A stretch of DNA of 64,000 nucleotides from Cryptomeria japonica (GCF_030272615.1 NC_081413.1:162688849-162752848), one strand, 5' to 3'; shown: positions 1-12,230, counted from the stretch's first letter. Made by a program: numbers and translations. The notes: generated from the sequence alone by a model not told the origin.

Positions 1-1192
1 TTCTTTGGTTACCGATATTGTAGGCTGATAAGACAAGTCAAGGAGAGTCTACAAGTAGTAGAATCTACCTATCTAAATATTATGAACAAGTATTTTGATG
101 AGTTCAGATTGAAGATGAACCAGAGAACAAGGATATCAGGTGACATAGTTAAGAAGTATAAAGATGATATTCGTTTCACAGTTAAAGTGGATCATTGCAT
201 AATGGAAGCAGTTGAGCAAAGAGAATATGAATTTGAGCCTATGGGCTATGAAGTGGTGAATGATATACTCATTGGGTATGCCTCTACCCTACTCGCTTCA
301 CCACTTGATCCAAAGAAGAAGAGGATCAGTACCTACTCTGAGAGGGTTAATCCTAATGTAGTACCAAAGCAAAAGAAGAGGAAAGTTGTGCCATCAGCAA
401 TGGTATCGGTTACATCTGCTGCTAGTCCAAAAGTGAACAAGAGGTCACTAGCCAAGAAGAAACTAAAGGCTATTCTGCCAAAGGTATTTGAGAGGAAGAG
501 GAAAACCAAGAATGAAGTATAGGGTTCAGTAGACACTGAATCAAAAGATGAAATAAAGAAGGTAAGGCAATTGAGTAAGAAGACCAAGCCAACTAGTAAT
601 GTACCTGCAACCTCTGCACCGGTAAATATACACATTCCTTCTTACAAGCCTATGACACATTTTCAAAGAATTATGAAGAATATTAGAAGGAAAATTCTTG
701 ATGATTTAAAAGATTATTTTGATCATCTTAATGATACTAAAAAGAAGGAGGTAGAGAAAGAACTCATCAAGTATTTATGTGATAATGATCGGTCTCTAAT
801 TGATATCAAACCTATTATTTCTAATTCTTTGTATAAATATTTGGATAATAAATGGCGCATTGTCATTGAAAAGGAGCAAACAATTAGGGAGCAAATTTTT
901 GCTCAATATTTCCTAGATGCTTCCAATTTTGAATTATATGAGCTTCTTGATTGGTACAAAGGCATCTTTTTCATGAGAAAGAGAAGACTTCAGTTACTTG
1001 GGAGGTAAATTCTCTAGAGTAGAAAAACACACTCATCTGCAGGCCAAAGAAGCTATCAAGATGCAAAAGGTATCCGAAGCAAATCGATAGGCTGAGCAAG
1101 AGCTTGACCTATCAAAACCTAAATCGGATGAAACCTTCAATGATAAGGGAGAAAGAATAACTAAGCAAAATGATCCTATTGATGTGGATGCA

Positions 1193-1931
1193 TCAGATGC
1201 TGAAGGTACTAAACCAGAGGTAGCTAAGAAGGAGAAAGCCGATAAGGAGATAGCTGAAGAGGAAAAAAATGAAGAAAGAGAAAGATGAAAAAGAAAAAGC
1301 GAGGAAAGTGGAGAAGGAGAAAGCAGAAAAAGAGAAAGCCAATAAGGAGAAAATGGAGAAGGAGAAAGTGAAAAAAGAGAAAGTGGAGAAGGAGAAAATG
1401 GAGAAGGAGAAAGTGGAAAAAGAGAAAGCAGAGAAGGAGAAAATGGAGAAGGAGAAAGCAAAAAAAGAGAAAGTGAAGAAGGAGAAAATGGAGAGGGGAA
1501 AAGAGGAGAAGGAGAAAGCGGAGAAGGAAAAAGTGGAGAAGGAAAAAGTAGAGAAATAAAAAGTGGAGAAACTGGAGAAGGAGAAAGCAGAAAAAGAGAA
1601 AGCTGATAAGGAGAAAATGGAGGAGAAAGTGGAAAAAGAGAAAGCGAAGAAGGAGAAAATGGAGAAGGAGAAAGAAGAAAAAGAGAAAGCAGAGAAGGAG
1701 AAAATGGAGAAGGAAAAAGAGGAGAAGGAGAAAGTAGAGAAGGAGAAATTGGAGAAGGAAAAAGTAGAGAAAGAGAAAGTGGAGAAGGAGAAAGTGGAGA
1801 AGGAGAAGGACGAGAAGGAGAAACTGGAGAAGGAGAAAGAGGAAAAAGAGAAGGCCGACAAGGGGGCTAAGGAGAAAGAAGAGGAGGAGAAGAAGAGAGG
1901 AGAGGAGATCAAAGAAAAGGAAGGTGGATAG
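1193..1931 (+). repeat. Lys/Glu-codon low-complexity array inside ORF2-A
   Basis: Purine-only repeats of the kind GAGAAGGAGAAAGTGGAAAAA encode runs of EKEKVEKEKA-like units over roughly 740 bp, with open plus-strand stretches at 1269-1559 and 1563-1931 and one stop between them. The repeat occupies the variable linker between the N- and C-terminal parts of ORF2. E and G have shorter, less regular K/E-rich linkers at the same place. Long minus-strand open frames here (Ser/Phe- and Leu-rich) are mirror images of the array. Confidence 0.85.
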
Positions 1932-2434
1932 ACTCCCAAGGAAATAGGAGATCAAGCTCAAGCCAAACTGGTTGATCCCACCGGTCACAGTGAATTGACT
2001 CTTGCCCATCTCACCAAATCGGTAGATGAAAATGAGCTCTTGAGAAGTATTCAACTCGCTCGAGAAAGATGGAAGGAACTAAGAAGGAAGAAATAAAAAG
2101 ATGTTATTCAACTTGTTGTTGACACTCTTTCAACCTTAGTCCCCGATACTGATCTTTCCAGTACCGATTCCTCATTGGCCCAGTTGAAATTTCTATGCAT
2201 AGTAGTGGGTGATCAAGTACAATCATTGGAAGATGCTTCCCAAGCTACTGCAGAGAAAAAACATGCAAAGGCACTAAAAGTTGCATTGGTGAAGCAATTT
2301 ATTGAAGACAGAGCCAAGCTGATCCATCAGAGAGATGATATTAGTCTGGCAATGGCTGAAGGATAGAAAATTTTGAGCAAATCTGCCAGTCCGATCTATT
2401 ATGTGATGATGCTCTAAAGAAGAAGGCTCAACTC

Positions 2435-3897
2435 TATTGGCATATGTGCAAAGTTTGATGACATGATGGGATTGTATGTTGTCATTGATGTCAATATGCT
2501 GAAGTATGAACTGGTATATTGAAGTAAGCAAACTGGCAAGAGAATCGGTATGATGGCATGAACCGGTATATGCAAAAAGGTGAACCAGTATGTTGGAATG
2601 TGAACCAATATATGAAAAGTTTGTATTGGGGTTTCATTTGATATGACTACAGGTTGGTAGTCTCAGCTTTAGGGTTTCTGGTTGATGCATTCCAAGTCTA
2701 TATGATTCGACTAATGACATTCTATGATGAGTTAGCATTGAAATGAAGATTAGATCATGTTGCCACATCAGCCTCATGCACATGAAGAATTTCCTTGAGG
2801 ACCTTGCATGAAGAAGATTGATTCTATCTACCTCGAGAATGTGCAAAATCTTAGTAAATAGTGGAGAACGTGTGATGGGTTATCAACTTCCAGAAGTGGT
2901 AAAGAACGAAGATGCAAAATGTCTTGAGATTATTTTAAGATTGTTTTACCCTATGTAATGTGTTTAAATGTCCAGGATTGGACCGACTGTATTGTCAACC
3001 TAGATGCTTAGGGTTTTAGGTTTTGGCCACCGACCTTATTGTTTCCTATAAGGTCAATGATGGTTTTCATTTGAAGTTGTTGGCAAATGAATGTATGTGA
3101 GGTGATTCTTACTAGACCAAAGAAGTGAGTAGAGATTTACAGAGTGTGATTGGAGATGTAAAGGAACTGAAGCGGATCTGCCTTGGCATTAAGTGTTGTT
3201 ATCATATCAGTGTATTACCTAATGACTTCTAACCATTTTAGTAGATGGAAAATCCCTTTATCAGGTAGCTTTAACAGGCTTTTTGTAAATCCTTTAACAA
3301 GGTGACTCAAAACCATTGAGTTCTTTAAATCCTCTGACAAGGTAACCTTTAACATGGGTTTAACCTCTAACTGGGTATTTAGCCATCCCTTAACTGAGTG
3401 ATCCCTAGCAAGATTGGTTCCTAGTAGAACCTGTTGTAAAGTCTTTAACCGAACTAGGCTCCTAACAGAGCGAACTTCAGAAGAGTTCAAGAAAAACTTG
3501 TGGGTATTCATCCCCACCATGGTTTTTCCTAGTTGGGTTTCTATGTGAAAAAATAGTGTGTTATGTGTGATGCTTTTTCATGTGATGTTTTAGTATTTTT
3601 TGTTAAGCGGTAATGCAAATTGATCCAATGATCATTGTATTTCTGATGTTTTACTTGCTTAAGTATATGGGTGAAGTTGAGATGAGATGTTAGGTCTGTA
3701 GATGATCTAGATGAGACGATTTATATCTTTTATAGTCATACTATGTTATACTGGTAGTGCCTTGATTTAGATTGGTGATAGTCTTTACTAGTTAGTGCAG
3801 TCCTTGCAGTTTAAGTTGTTTAAGGAAGTTTTTGTCTATATTGATTCACCCCCCTCTTAGTATCTATTGGGTATTTATTGTTCATCATTATTCATCA
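2435..3897 (+). mobile_element. Solo copia-type LTR in ORF2-A
   Basis: It starts TATTGG (a decayed TGTTGG) and ends TTCATCA. It is flanked by the 5-bp direct repeat AACTC at 2430-2434 and 3898-3902. Near its end is the box GATTCACCCCCCTCTTAGTA shared by most LTRs of this window, and at about 3517-3545 the CACCATGGTTTTTCC box. No PBS or coding sequence follows, and the ORF2 frame resumes directly after it, so it is a solo LTR left by LTR-LTR recombination. Confidence 0.85.
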
Positions 3898-4529
3898 AAC
3901 TCCAATTGGAGTTAAAGCAGTATATAGACAACTTTAAAGTGCCATATGATTCCTTTACAATATATGGGAAGATTGTACAAACTCATCGGCAATATATTGA
4001 TAGAAATGGTTTAGAGATCTGCAAGTAGTCTCAAGATCTGTAGAAACTTCAGTTGCTTTTGTCACCTAAGTTGTAGATTCTTCAGAAGTGCTTTCTGAAC
4101 ATGGACACAATCATTGTCACTCAGGAATTGAGCACTATTGATGTCATGGAGGAGTTAGCGTTCCAGATGAAGACTCAGAGTGAAATTGTTGCCTCACTCC
4201 TAGATACGTGGTCCACAGACATGAAGGAATTTTTGAAAAACTTTAAATTCATTTTTGAAAAGTTTTACTCATTATTTCCATAAACATATACTCTGTTTTC
4301 ATGTTATGCAATATGATTTTGGCGTGTTTGCATTACTTTTTCATTGTTGGTAAAGGGGGAGTGATATTGAATTAAAAAGTTTATGGGGAGTGGTATAGAA
4401 GTAGTACATGCTATTAATTTTGGTAAAGGGAGTAGTGTATATTCTTAGGGGGAGTAATTTGATTATGGCATCATTTTTGTTTTGTAAGTACTTAGATGTC
4501 AAATTTTCCTAAGTGTTGCCATCAATGCC

Positions 4530-4541
4530 AAAGGGGGAGAT
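4530..4541 (+). other. Polypurine tract of element A
   Basis: AAAGGGGGAGA stands directly before the LTR start TGTTGG. Several weaker GGGGAG tracts lie upstream at about 4356-4455. Confidence 0.85.
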
Positions 4542-5665
4542 TGTTGGTATTTTGATGATGTTTAGTTGTGATTGTCATTGATGGACACACACTTATTTGT
4601 TGTATGAGTTATTCTCAATCAGTGCTATGTGATGTATTTCTCAAACTGGTATTGTATGCCATTGTATGCATATACTTTGTTTGTTGAATACTATCGGTGT
4701 TTGTAGAAGGAGCTTACCAGTCAAGGCATGACCGAGGACCTCAAGTAGTACAAGGACTTCAAGTGGTACAAGGACCCCAAGTGGCAGACAATCTTTTTAA
4801 GATCAGAACACCACGTTCCAGTTTACCAGTCTTTGTTTGTAAACTAGTAATTGGTATACTATGCTTTGTTAACTGGCAAACTTGTAAAGTGTGATGAGTT
4901 ATCATCCATCGACACTGATGCAATGATTTTGTGTCATGTTACAAATTGTGTCTAGATGCATTGTACCTAGGAAATTGTAGTCTAATCTCATTGGACCGAC
5001 ATGAAATCAGATTCCTATATGAGGACATCATGTCTAGGGTTTTATGTGTGTGAAGTGTTTCACAAGAAGATTAGGTCTTTGTGGAAAAGGTATCTTGCAA
5101 TAGAGATTGAATAGAAGAATGAATTAATGCCGCAATGCATTAACAAAGAGTTATCAAGGATCTAACTAAGCTTTTTGTACTACTTTGTAGATCACTTACT
5201 TGTTGATTACTAATCTCTTCGACAAGTCAGAAACCCTTAACTAGGCAGGCTGAGTCAAGCCTTTTCTAAATCCTCTAACAAGGTGGTTCATAGTTGTGGA
5301 TCTGAAATCATTTAACAGGGTAGTCTTTAACTAGACTTATCTCCTAACAGAGATCTGGATTCCTAACAGGATCTATTTTGGTGAAGAACATTGTAAGGCC
5401 TTAACCAGTCTAGTTGCTATTTTGTAGATAGTAGACTTGTGAGTTTTACTCACCATGGTTTTTCCCATTTTGGTTTCCACATCAAAATATCTTGTGTTAT
5501 GGTGATTGTGCTATTATGGGTGAATGCTTTATTTGCTATTTGGTTTGTTTGTGTATTAACTAGTTTACTGTTGAAAGATCTTTACCGGTCTGTAGTAAAA
5601 CTGCTTAAATGTTTGGTAAATTTTTTTGGTATACTAATTCACTTCCCCCCTCTTAGTATTCATCA
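4542..5665 (+). mobile_element. 3' LTR of element A
   Basis: It runs from TGTTGGTATTTTG to GTATTCATCA, about 1124 bp, directly after the polypurine tract. It contains the CACCATGGTTTTTCCC box (about 5450-5467) and the CCCCCCTCTTAGTATT box just before its end. It shares motif order with the solo LTR at 2435-3897 but is shorter and clearly diverged. Confidence 0.85.
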
Positions 5666-7054
5666 CAATCTTCTTTGGTCTAATTTCTGGAAAAAAGAAA
5701 AAAAATAGGTGCACCCTAGGGTGTGACAGGGTTGTTTGAGCTGACAAAATATCAAGATGTCATTTGTGGTAATACTTGTGACCTTTAACCATTAGTAGAG
5801 TCTTCTTGATGTGCTATCAATTGAATAATTACAAGAAAAATGAAATGGGGTCTTGAAAAAGGCTCCAACATTCATGGGAATTTGAAAAAGTTCCTTAAAC
5901 AAGTATTCTTTTCATGGCATTATTCTTTTTGATGTGTCTATTGTGTCCTTTGGTACATTTCACCAAATTCAAACATTTTATAAAATACCAAAAACAAAGT
6001 GGAAACTCAAACAAGTTTTTGTCAAAGAACACAACAAGATCAAATCTCTCAAAGTCAAATAACAACATCAAATCAAAAAATTTACAAAATTCAAAGATGA
6101 AAAACATAACATTCTCAAGTGATCTTATGTCCTAGACATATAGTTCATGCCTAAGTCCTTTAGTGTCATCATACTACACAAAGTGTTTTCACAAGTCCTC
6201 ACATCAAAAAAAGAGTAGTCTCCAACCAAGTTGCATCCACTCATATAGAATTTAGTATTGCATTAGAGTCTAAGAAACATACCTCAATACATGGGTTTGA
6301 AAGGAGACGATGAATTTCCATTTGAGCAACCCAATCTTGGGCCAAACAATGACCAATTAGCAATAATTGATAGTTTGGACAACCTTTCTTGGAAACTAAA
6401 AGTTGATTGTGCTTAGTAAAATATAGTTTAAACCATCATAGATAATGAGATCCAAGAATCTGTTCGTCTTGATGAAAAATTGAGGAAAAAGATAAAAAAA
6501 ATGTATCTAAAAAAGAAGCCATCAAACAATTGGTTGAAAAGACCATAGTAGAATTTTTAAATCCTCATTAGAGTCCTTAAGCAAAGTATCAATCATTCAT
6601 AGGTTCCATATAGTCTGCATTATAATCCTTAGCATATGGGTCTAGAAGGAAACGACAAATTCTCATTTGAGCAACCCAATCTTGGGTCAAACAACATTCA
6701 ATTAGAAATAATTGATGGGTTAAACATACTTGCTGAGGAATTGATAGTTGATCAAGACCAATTCGACATAGTCCAACCTATCATAGATGATGAAGTTTGG
6801 AAGCTAGTACAAATTGACATAGACCTCGAAAATCAAATCAAAGAAGAGGCAAAATTTGAAGTATTTCAGCAATATAATGAAGATCTTGTGTTTGAATTCT
6901 GAAATCCTTGATAGCAAGTATTCACTCATAGATTGCATTATCTGCATTTTAGTCTTTAGAAAGTCTTAGAAGCATACCTAGTTGCATTTAGTTGAGTCTT
7001 GCATTTGCATTTTAGAGAGTCTTAAAGAGTCAAGATCATGTTGGAATAATATTC
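5666..7054 (+). other. Leader of element C before gag, with a diverged duplication
   Basis: This is AT-rich sequence after element A with short open frames only (for example 6636-6902) and no recognised domain. It holds two related blocks, starting at about 6293 and 6637, each with GAGCAACCCAATCTTGGG, followed by AATAATTGAT. Confidence 0.55.
6290..6905 (+). repeat. Diverged direct duplication, offset about 344 bp
   Basis: GGGTTTGAAAGGAGACGATG (6295 on) and GGGTCTAGAAGGAAACGACA (6639 on) begin two parallel blocks. Both continue with TTTGAGCAACCCAATCTTGG, and both later contain an ATAGAT.ATGA segment. Only two copies are seen. Confidence 0.6.
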
Positions 7055-9242
7055 ATGCCATTAACATGTGCTCAAAAGGTGAAACATCATATGGAACCTA
7101 ACAATGACCCTTCACTTAACCCAACATGGAATATGAACTTATCCACAAATCAACAAACACCAGGTAAGAGACCCACAACCTTATCAACAAACACAAACAA
7201 GATGCCTTCCATTGATGAAATAAAACATAATCTAATAAAAGAAGAATTGGAAGTAGCCTAACAAGATCTTGCAATGCTTATTATTCTCAACACTCTCATT
7301 AATAATGATAGAGACAAATATCTCACACTATTAGTCCAAAATGGGGCCAAATTACCTCCAGGGGTGGATATTTTAGCTATATTGCTGCTAGATGTAACAT
7401 TGAATCAAAATGTTCCTCAAGTACCTACTGAAGAAACACTTGCTACATCAACCTAGGGTGTATCTCAAAATACTCAAGTGACTACAACTTCAGTACCATC
7501 AACAGTTACATCAACAAGTACTAATTTTATATCTTAGACAATGCCTAGTGTAACAATGCAAGCTACAATAGCTCAAAACCTTACTTTGACAAGTATAACT
7601 CAACCTTTAGTTTTAGGTGGATCCACCTACAGTGGCCAAAATGTGAATTAGGGAATAACTAGCTCATCTCAGTCGAATGTCAATGCATGATTTGCATACT
7701 TCACAACAACTAGTGGGACTTATGGTACACAACTACATGGTCAGTCTATATTTCAACAAGCTCAAAGGTACTCTAATACTATCCCTTTTGTGGGAAACAC
7801 TCATCAAGTCAATACACCATTGACACAAACAAAGATTCTGACTCAACAAATGGAGAATCTTCATAAACAAATGACCAACATGCAAACAGTCAATGGTAAA
7901 AAGAACTATACAATGGAAGACTTTCATCCATATCATTTTGGCAAAAAGTTATACATGCCACCTTTTCCCATGCATTTTGAAACTCCAAGGTTCGATAAAT
8001 ATAGAGGTAAAGGTGATCCTTGAGATCATGTCAGAGAATTCTTCATGACATGTATCAAGGTAGCCCAAAATGATACATACTTAATGAGGCTATTTTCCAA
8101 AAGTCTTGGAGGGACAACATTAGAATGGTTTTCACACCTCCCACCTAAGATTGCTTCATGGGGTGAACTGGCTGAGTTATTCATATCAAACTTTGCATCC
8201 AATATAGATAATCTAGTTACCTTGATGGATTTATGTGCAACAAAGTAAAAGTAAGGAGAAACCTTCGCTACATTCTTGCAAAGATGGAGAGGTTTATACC
8301 GCAAATGTTTTAGTCACATCACTGAGGCTGAGCAAGTAGATATTTTCAATCAAAATCTTGTACCTCCAATTAAGTATCCATTACAAATGCAATGCCTAAA
8401 CAATTTTAAAGATATCATGGAAAAAGGAATGAAATGTGAAAAAGGCCTATTAGAATAGGGGATACTGAAACACCACAAAGATAATGGGCCAAACATAAGT
8501 ACAAACAATGAAAGGCCAAAATTTTGGCCTAGGAATAAGAATGTCACAAACGATGGAGTTGTTGATGCTGGTGTTGTAAACAGAGATCAACCAATAGTAT
8601 CTCTACAAGGACCAGTTGATTTTGCCAATAAGAATAAAACTTAGATAAACAACACCAATACACTGCAGTCAAGCAATCTAAAACCACCAAGGGAAAGCAT
8701 AACCAGAAGAATATTTACACCCCTTGGTGAACCTATTTAATCAACACTAAAAAAAAGGGTATAGAGAAATGCCATAACTTTACCAGAAGCTAGGCCATAT
8801 GAACTAGGTCCATTCAAGCCTGCTTAGTGGAATGACAATGATTTCTATGAGTACCACCGCAATAAAGGTCACAAGACAAAAAGTTGTTACAAATTGAAGA
8901 ACCTCATACAAGATCTCATTGATCAAGGCAACATTACTGTGGATACCAATAAGGCACCAAAAATAGATCATACCATCTTCAAGGATCCTTTTGTCAAGCA
9001 TGACAAAGGAAAGGCTTCTAGTTCCAATCCACAAAACAACACTGCCAATTATACTAATGCCACATTTGATTATGCCATAAATGCACTCAGTGTAGGAGAT
9101 GACATAGTGTCTACAATCACAATAAATACCACAAATAGAGATTGTGATGTCATCACTAAAAGATCAAAGGTCACATTACAAGGGGTACCTTCAAATTCCC
9201 CTTCAACAACTAGCAACTACAATATGGTGGATCAGTTGAAGT
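7055..9242 (+). pseudogene. Gypsy gag (retrotransposon gag), decayed
   Basis: One reading frame with about ten internal stops. An N-terminal Thr/Gln/Ser-rich region is followed at about 7950-8460 by a retrotransposon-gag core: PRFDKYRGKGDP, then SLGGTTLEWFSHLP and FISNFASN. At about 8837-8895 the segment YEYHRNKGHKTKSCYKLKNLI has the spacing of a zinc-knuckle remnant (H and one C kept). The protease follows in the same frame, so gag and pol were probably one polyprotein. The family role is the structural capsid protein. Confidence 0.8.
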
Positions 9243-10070
9243 GAACTCCAGCTCAAATTTCATTATTTGAGTTACAGTGCATCTCACAATCTCATAAGGT
9301 AGTCCTTGAAAAAGGATTACAAGATTCATTTGTTTCCAGAGATATTGATGAGAACACATTCGAGTCCATGGTTGGAAACTTGGCAGCTTCAAAGGTCGCA
9401 TTCACTGAGAAAGATGTACTTATAGACCAACCCAAGCATTAAGATCCCTTACACTTGGAAGCTTTGATTGATCGAAAGAAAGTTCAAAGAGTACTTATAG
9501 ATGGTGGAGCCGACCTTAACATATGCACATTGCATTTGATCAAAGCTTTGGGATATTTTGAATATTATATTGATTCTACCAAGAGAATCAATATCAAAGC
9601 TTATAATGGTGAGGAACAACCTTCTAAGGGTGTAGTGACTTTGCCAATATAAATAGGACCAGTTACAACAGACATCAATTTTCAAGTCCTAGAGAGAGAA
9701 TTGGGGTACAATATCCTATTAGGTCGCCCATGGATACATACCATGTAAGCAATACCATCAATTTTTCACCAATGTGTGAAGTTCCCATACAATGGCATTA
9801 AGATCACCATCCATGGTGACCCAAACCCTTTTCAACACTATAATTATTTAAGGGCAAGCATAGATAATCAAGTACCAAATAATTAGACAGCTCCACTTCA
9901 CTTACAAATGAAATCATTATCAATCACAGAAATAGAAAAAAATGCACCCACCACATCTTCTTTATGAATTAAGGATGTTGGTTATGGGGAGTATTCCATT
10001 TCAAGTACCCCGACTGGCAAACGAGCATCTCTTTCTCCCAGGTCTTTTGGGAAGTCTCAAATACAATAAT
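9243..10070 (+). pseudogene. Gypsy aspartic protease, decayed
   Basis: The active-site motif LIDGGADLNIC lies at about 9497-9530 (family pattern D-S/T/G-G-A), followed by flap-like sequence and the conserved LGRPWIH near 9720-9740. It is in frame with gag and interrupted by several stops. In this family the enzyme cleaves the Gag-Pol polyprotein during particle maturation. Confidence 0.8.
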
Positions 10071-10095
10071 AAAGAAAGATAAAGGAAAGGAGATA

Positions 10096-10566
10096 TTGAA
10101 GTATTCAGATTCATGCTCTTTTATTAGATGGGGAGACTTACAAGAAGAACCTCTAGATGAAAATGTCAATCATAGGATATATAGAGAAGAAGACGATGTG
10201 ACAATACCCAGGTTACCTCTAGACCAGTATGGAAATGGCTTCAAGATGCTACAAAAACATGGTTGCGATGGTACCACAGGATTGGGATTGGAGAAGCAAG
10301 GCAGATTAGAACCTGTTCTACCACATGAAAACCCAAAGAATCAAGGGCTAGGATATAAACATGTACCAAAGATAACCAAGGCAAGGCAACATACACTAGA
10401 TATAGGAAACAAGCCTAGGTTACTCTTAGAGTACATACCTCAGAATCAGTTGTCAACACAAGAATTTCCCTCTTCATCTCATAGAAGAAGAAGAGCACTA
10501 ACATCTCCTAGTATGGAATCAGATGGTGAAGATATGAGGCAACTTCTACAAGAAATTAAGACATAA
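10096..10566 (+). pseudogene. G-patch domain segment between protease and RT
   Basis: An open stretch of 156 codons, shifted one frame from the protease. GFKMLQKHGCDGTTGLGLEK (about 10230-10297) and NQGLGYKH (about 10339-10362) keep the spaced glycines and aromatic residues of a G-patch. That domain binds RNA or helicases in cellular proteins and occurs next to the protease in some retroelements. An acidic linker (10567-11259) leads in the same frame to RT. The assignment rests on the glycine pattern only. Confidence 0.7.
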
Positions 10567-11259
10567 TCATCTAGCAATATAGTACCGGAAACATCTGAAC
10601 AAGAAAATATGGTAACAGGTACAGGCTTAGCACCAACAAATGAGCCTAATCCTTGGTTATTGTCTATAATTTTGCCAAGAGAAACAACTCCAGCTCCTCC
10701 ATTTGAGTCAGATGAAGAAAGACTACAATGACTAATACCAAGCTTAAGAAGGGTATCCATAATACAAAGGAGGTCCACCAATCAAACTCAACTACAAGAG
10801 CAAGAGGAGATGAGTGACACAGTCTCAGAAAGTGAAACATACATAGAAAGTGTGATAAATTCTCATGACTATGAATTCCCATCTGATAATGATGACATCC
10901 AACAAGAAATTTATGATGAGGACATATCAAGTCATCCAAATAACCAAGTATGCATGTTATCAGGATCTTCTATGACAAAAGGGAACAATGACCTACCCCT
11001 TATGCATCCATATTTAATTGACTGGGGGCAAAAATAAAATCCACAATTAGATTGGTTCCAAAATGATGAAGACGTAGTGGAATTCTTGGGTGCAAGGGAT
11101 AGAGTCCCTCATGATGATCACAAGACTGACTTTGCAATAGATCTAGACAGAATTGAATATTTTGGAGAAGCAAGCTCCTCTTCTAGTCAAGACAATGGTA
11201 ATGAAGTAGAACACAACATAATGGATACTCCTCCTATCGATAACAAATAATCAACATTA
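10567..11259 (+). pseudogene. Acidic linker between G-patch and RT
   Basis: Same frame as the G-patch segment and RT, with four stops. The translation is rich in Ser, Asp and Glu, for example SDNDDIQQEIYDEDISS near 10886-10936. No domain is recognised. Long acidic linkers before RT are seen in Tat-type polyproteins. Confidence 0.5.
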
Positions 11260-12230
11260 TTGTTAGAAGAAACCAAAAAATTCAATATCGATAATACTGA
11301 AAAAGTTCATGATATACACCTAGCAAAGTCCCTGAATCCAATAGAAAAAGAGAAGTTTATCAAATTATTTAAGGAAAGATCTATAAATTTTGCATGGTAT
11401 TATGAAGATATGCCAGGGTTAGATCCTAAACTGGTCTTACATCATTTGTCATTACTTCTAGGAATAAAACCATATAAGCAGAAACTAAGGAAGATGCAGC
11501 CTCACATAGATTTGTTAGTCAAAATTGAGCTACAAAAATTGTTAGATGTGGGTTTCATTAGGCCAATAGACTATGTTGAATGGATTTCAAATCTACTCCT
11601 AGTATCCAAGCATAATGGAGGTATCAGGATCTACACTGACTTCAGAGATCTCAACAAATCTTGTCCAAAGGATGATCTCCCACTCCTAAACATAGACACG
11701 ATAGTGGACTTGATAGCTGGAATGAAATGCTATCAATCATGGACAGTTTTTCTGGTTATAATCAAATCCAAATTGCACAAGAAGACCAACCTAAGACAAC
11801 ATTCACTTGTCCGTGGGGAACATATTGTTGGAATGTGATGCCATTCGGCCTAAAAAATGTAGGTGCTACTTATCAAAGGGAAATGACCACCTTATTCCAT
11901 GACATGATACACACAATCATGAAAGACTATGTAGATGATTTTCTAGAAAAATCCAACACAAGAGATGATCATATAAACATATTGGCTAAAATATTTGATA
12001 GACTTGAGCAATACAATGTTTGACTCAATCGAAAAACATGTGTTTTTTGGAGTAACATCTAGAAAAATCATGGGAATTATTGTATCCAATTGTGGCATTG
12101 AAATAGATCCTGAAAAAGTTAAAGCCATTTTAGACATGTCGTCACCTACTAAACTCAAGCAACTTAGAAGTCTGCAAGGCAGATTAAAATCCATAAGGTG
12201 TTTCATTGCCCAATTGGCAAAAAAGTGCTA
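11260..12230 (+). pseudogene. Gypsy reverse transcriptase, frameshifted
   Basis: Motifs in order: QLRKMQPHIDLLVKIELQKL-like thumb entry, GFIRPIDYVEWISNLLLVSK (about 11550-11610), RIYTDFRDLNKSCPKDDLPL (about 11629-11690), then a frameshift. After it come DSFSGYNQIQIAQED (about 11737), PWGTYCWNVMPFGLKN and the catalytic YVDDF (about 11929-11943). A second frameshift near 12000 precedes SLQGRLKSIRCFIAQ. The YVDD core is kept but the frame is broken, so the enzyme is dead. Confidence 0.9.

Larger units (their letters stand above)
1..4283 (+). pseudogene. ORF2 of element A, decayed, split by a solo LTR
   Basis: Function unknown. The frame is open from the window edge to 522 and resumes in the same frame at 571-1008, with further stops and a frameshift after 1008. 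Residues around 229-262 read EPMGYEV, matching MPIGYEVD in B and MPMGYEVD in E. A Lys/Glu-rich stretch (about 1193-1931) follows, then a helical region (2175-2434, 3903-4283) ending in FEKFYSLFP, which matches FEKAYPEIF at the C-terminus of the G copy. The frame runs from 2434 directly into 3903 once the solo LTR and one copy of its 5-bp duplication are set aside. Many stops make a working protein unlikely. Confidence 0.7.
1..5665 (+). mobile_element. Element A: 3' part of a two-ORF, pol-less LTR element
   Basis: The body (1-4541) carries a decayed ORF2 of the family also seen in B, E and G, then a purine tract and a 3' LTR. The 5' LTR and ORF1 lie left of the window. No RT, RNase H or integrase is seen between the end of ORF2 (about 4283) and the LTR. 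A solo LTR interrupts it at 2435-3897. The sequence after 5665 belongs to gypsy element C, so A appears to have inserted in C; the matching left flank is outside the window and the target duplication cannot be checked. Confidence 0.75.

Noticed and set aside
1193-2054. Long minus-strand open frames rich in Ser/Phe or Leu
   Set aside because: They are the reverse reading of the purine-rich EKEK array; the plus strand carries the ORF2 frame on both sides.
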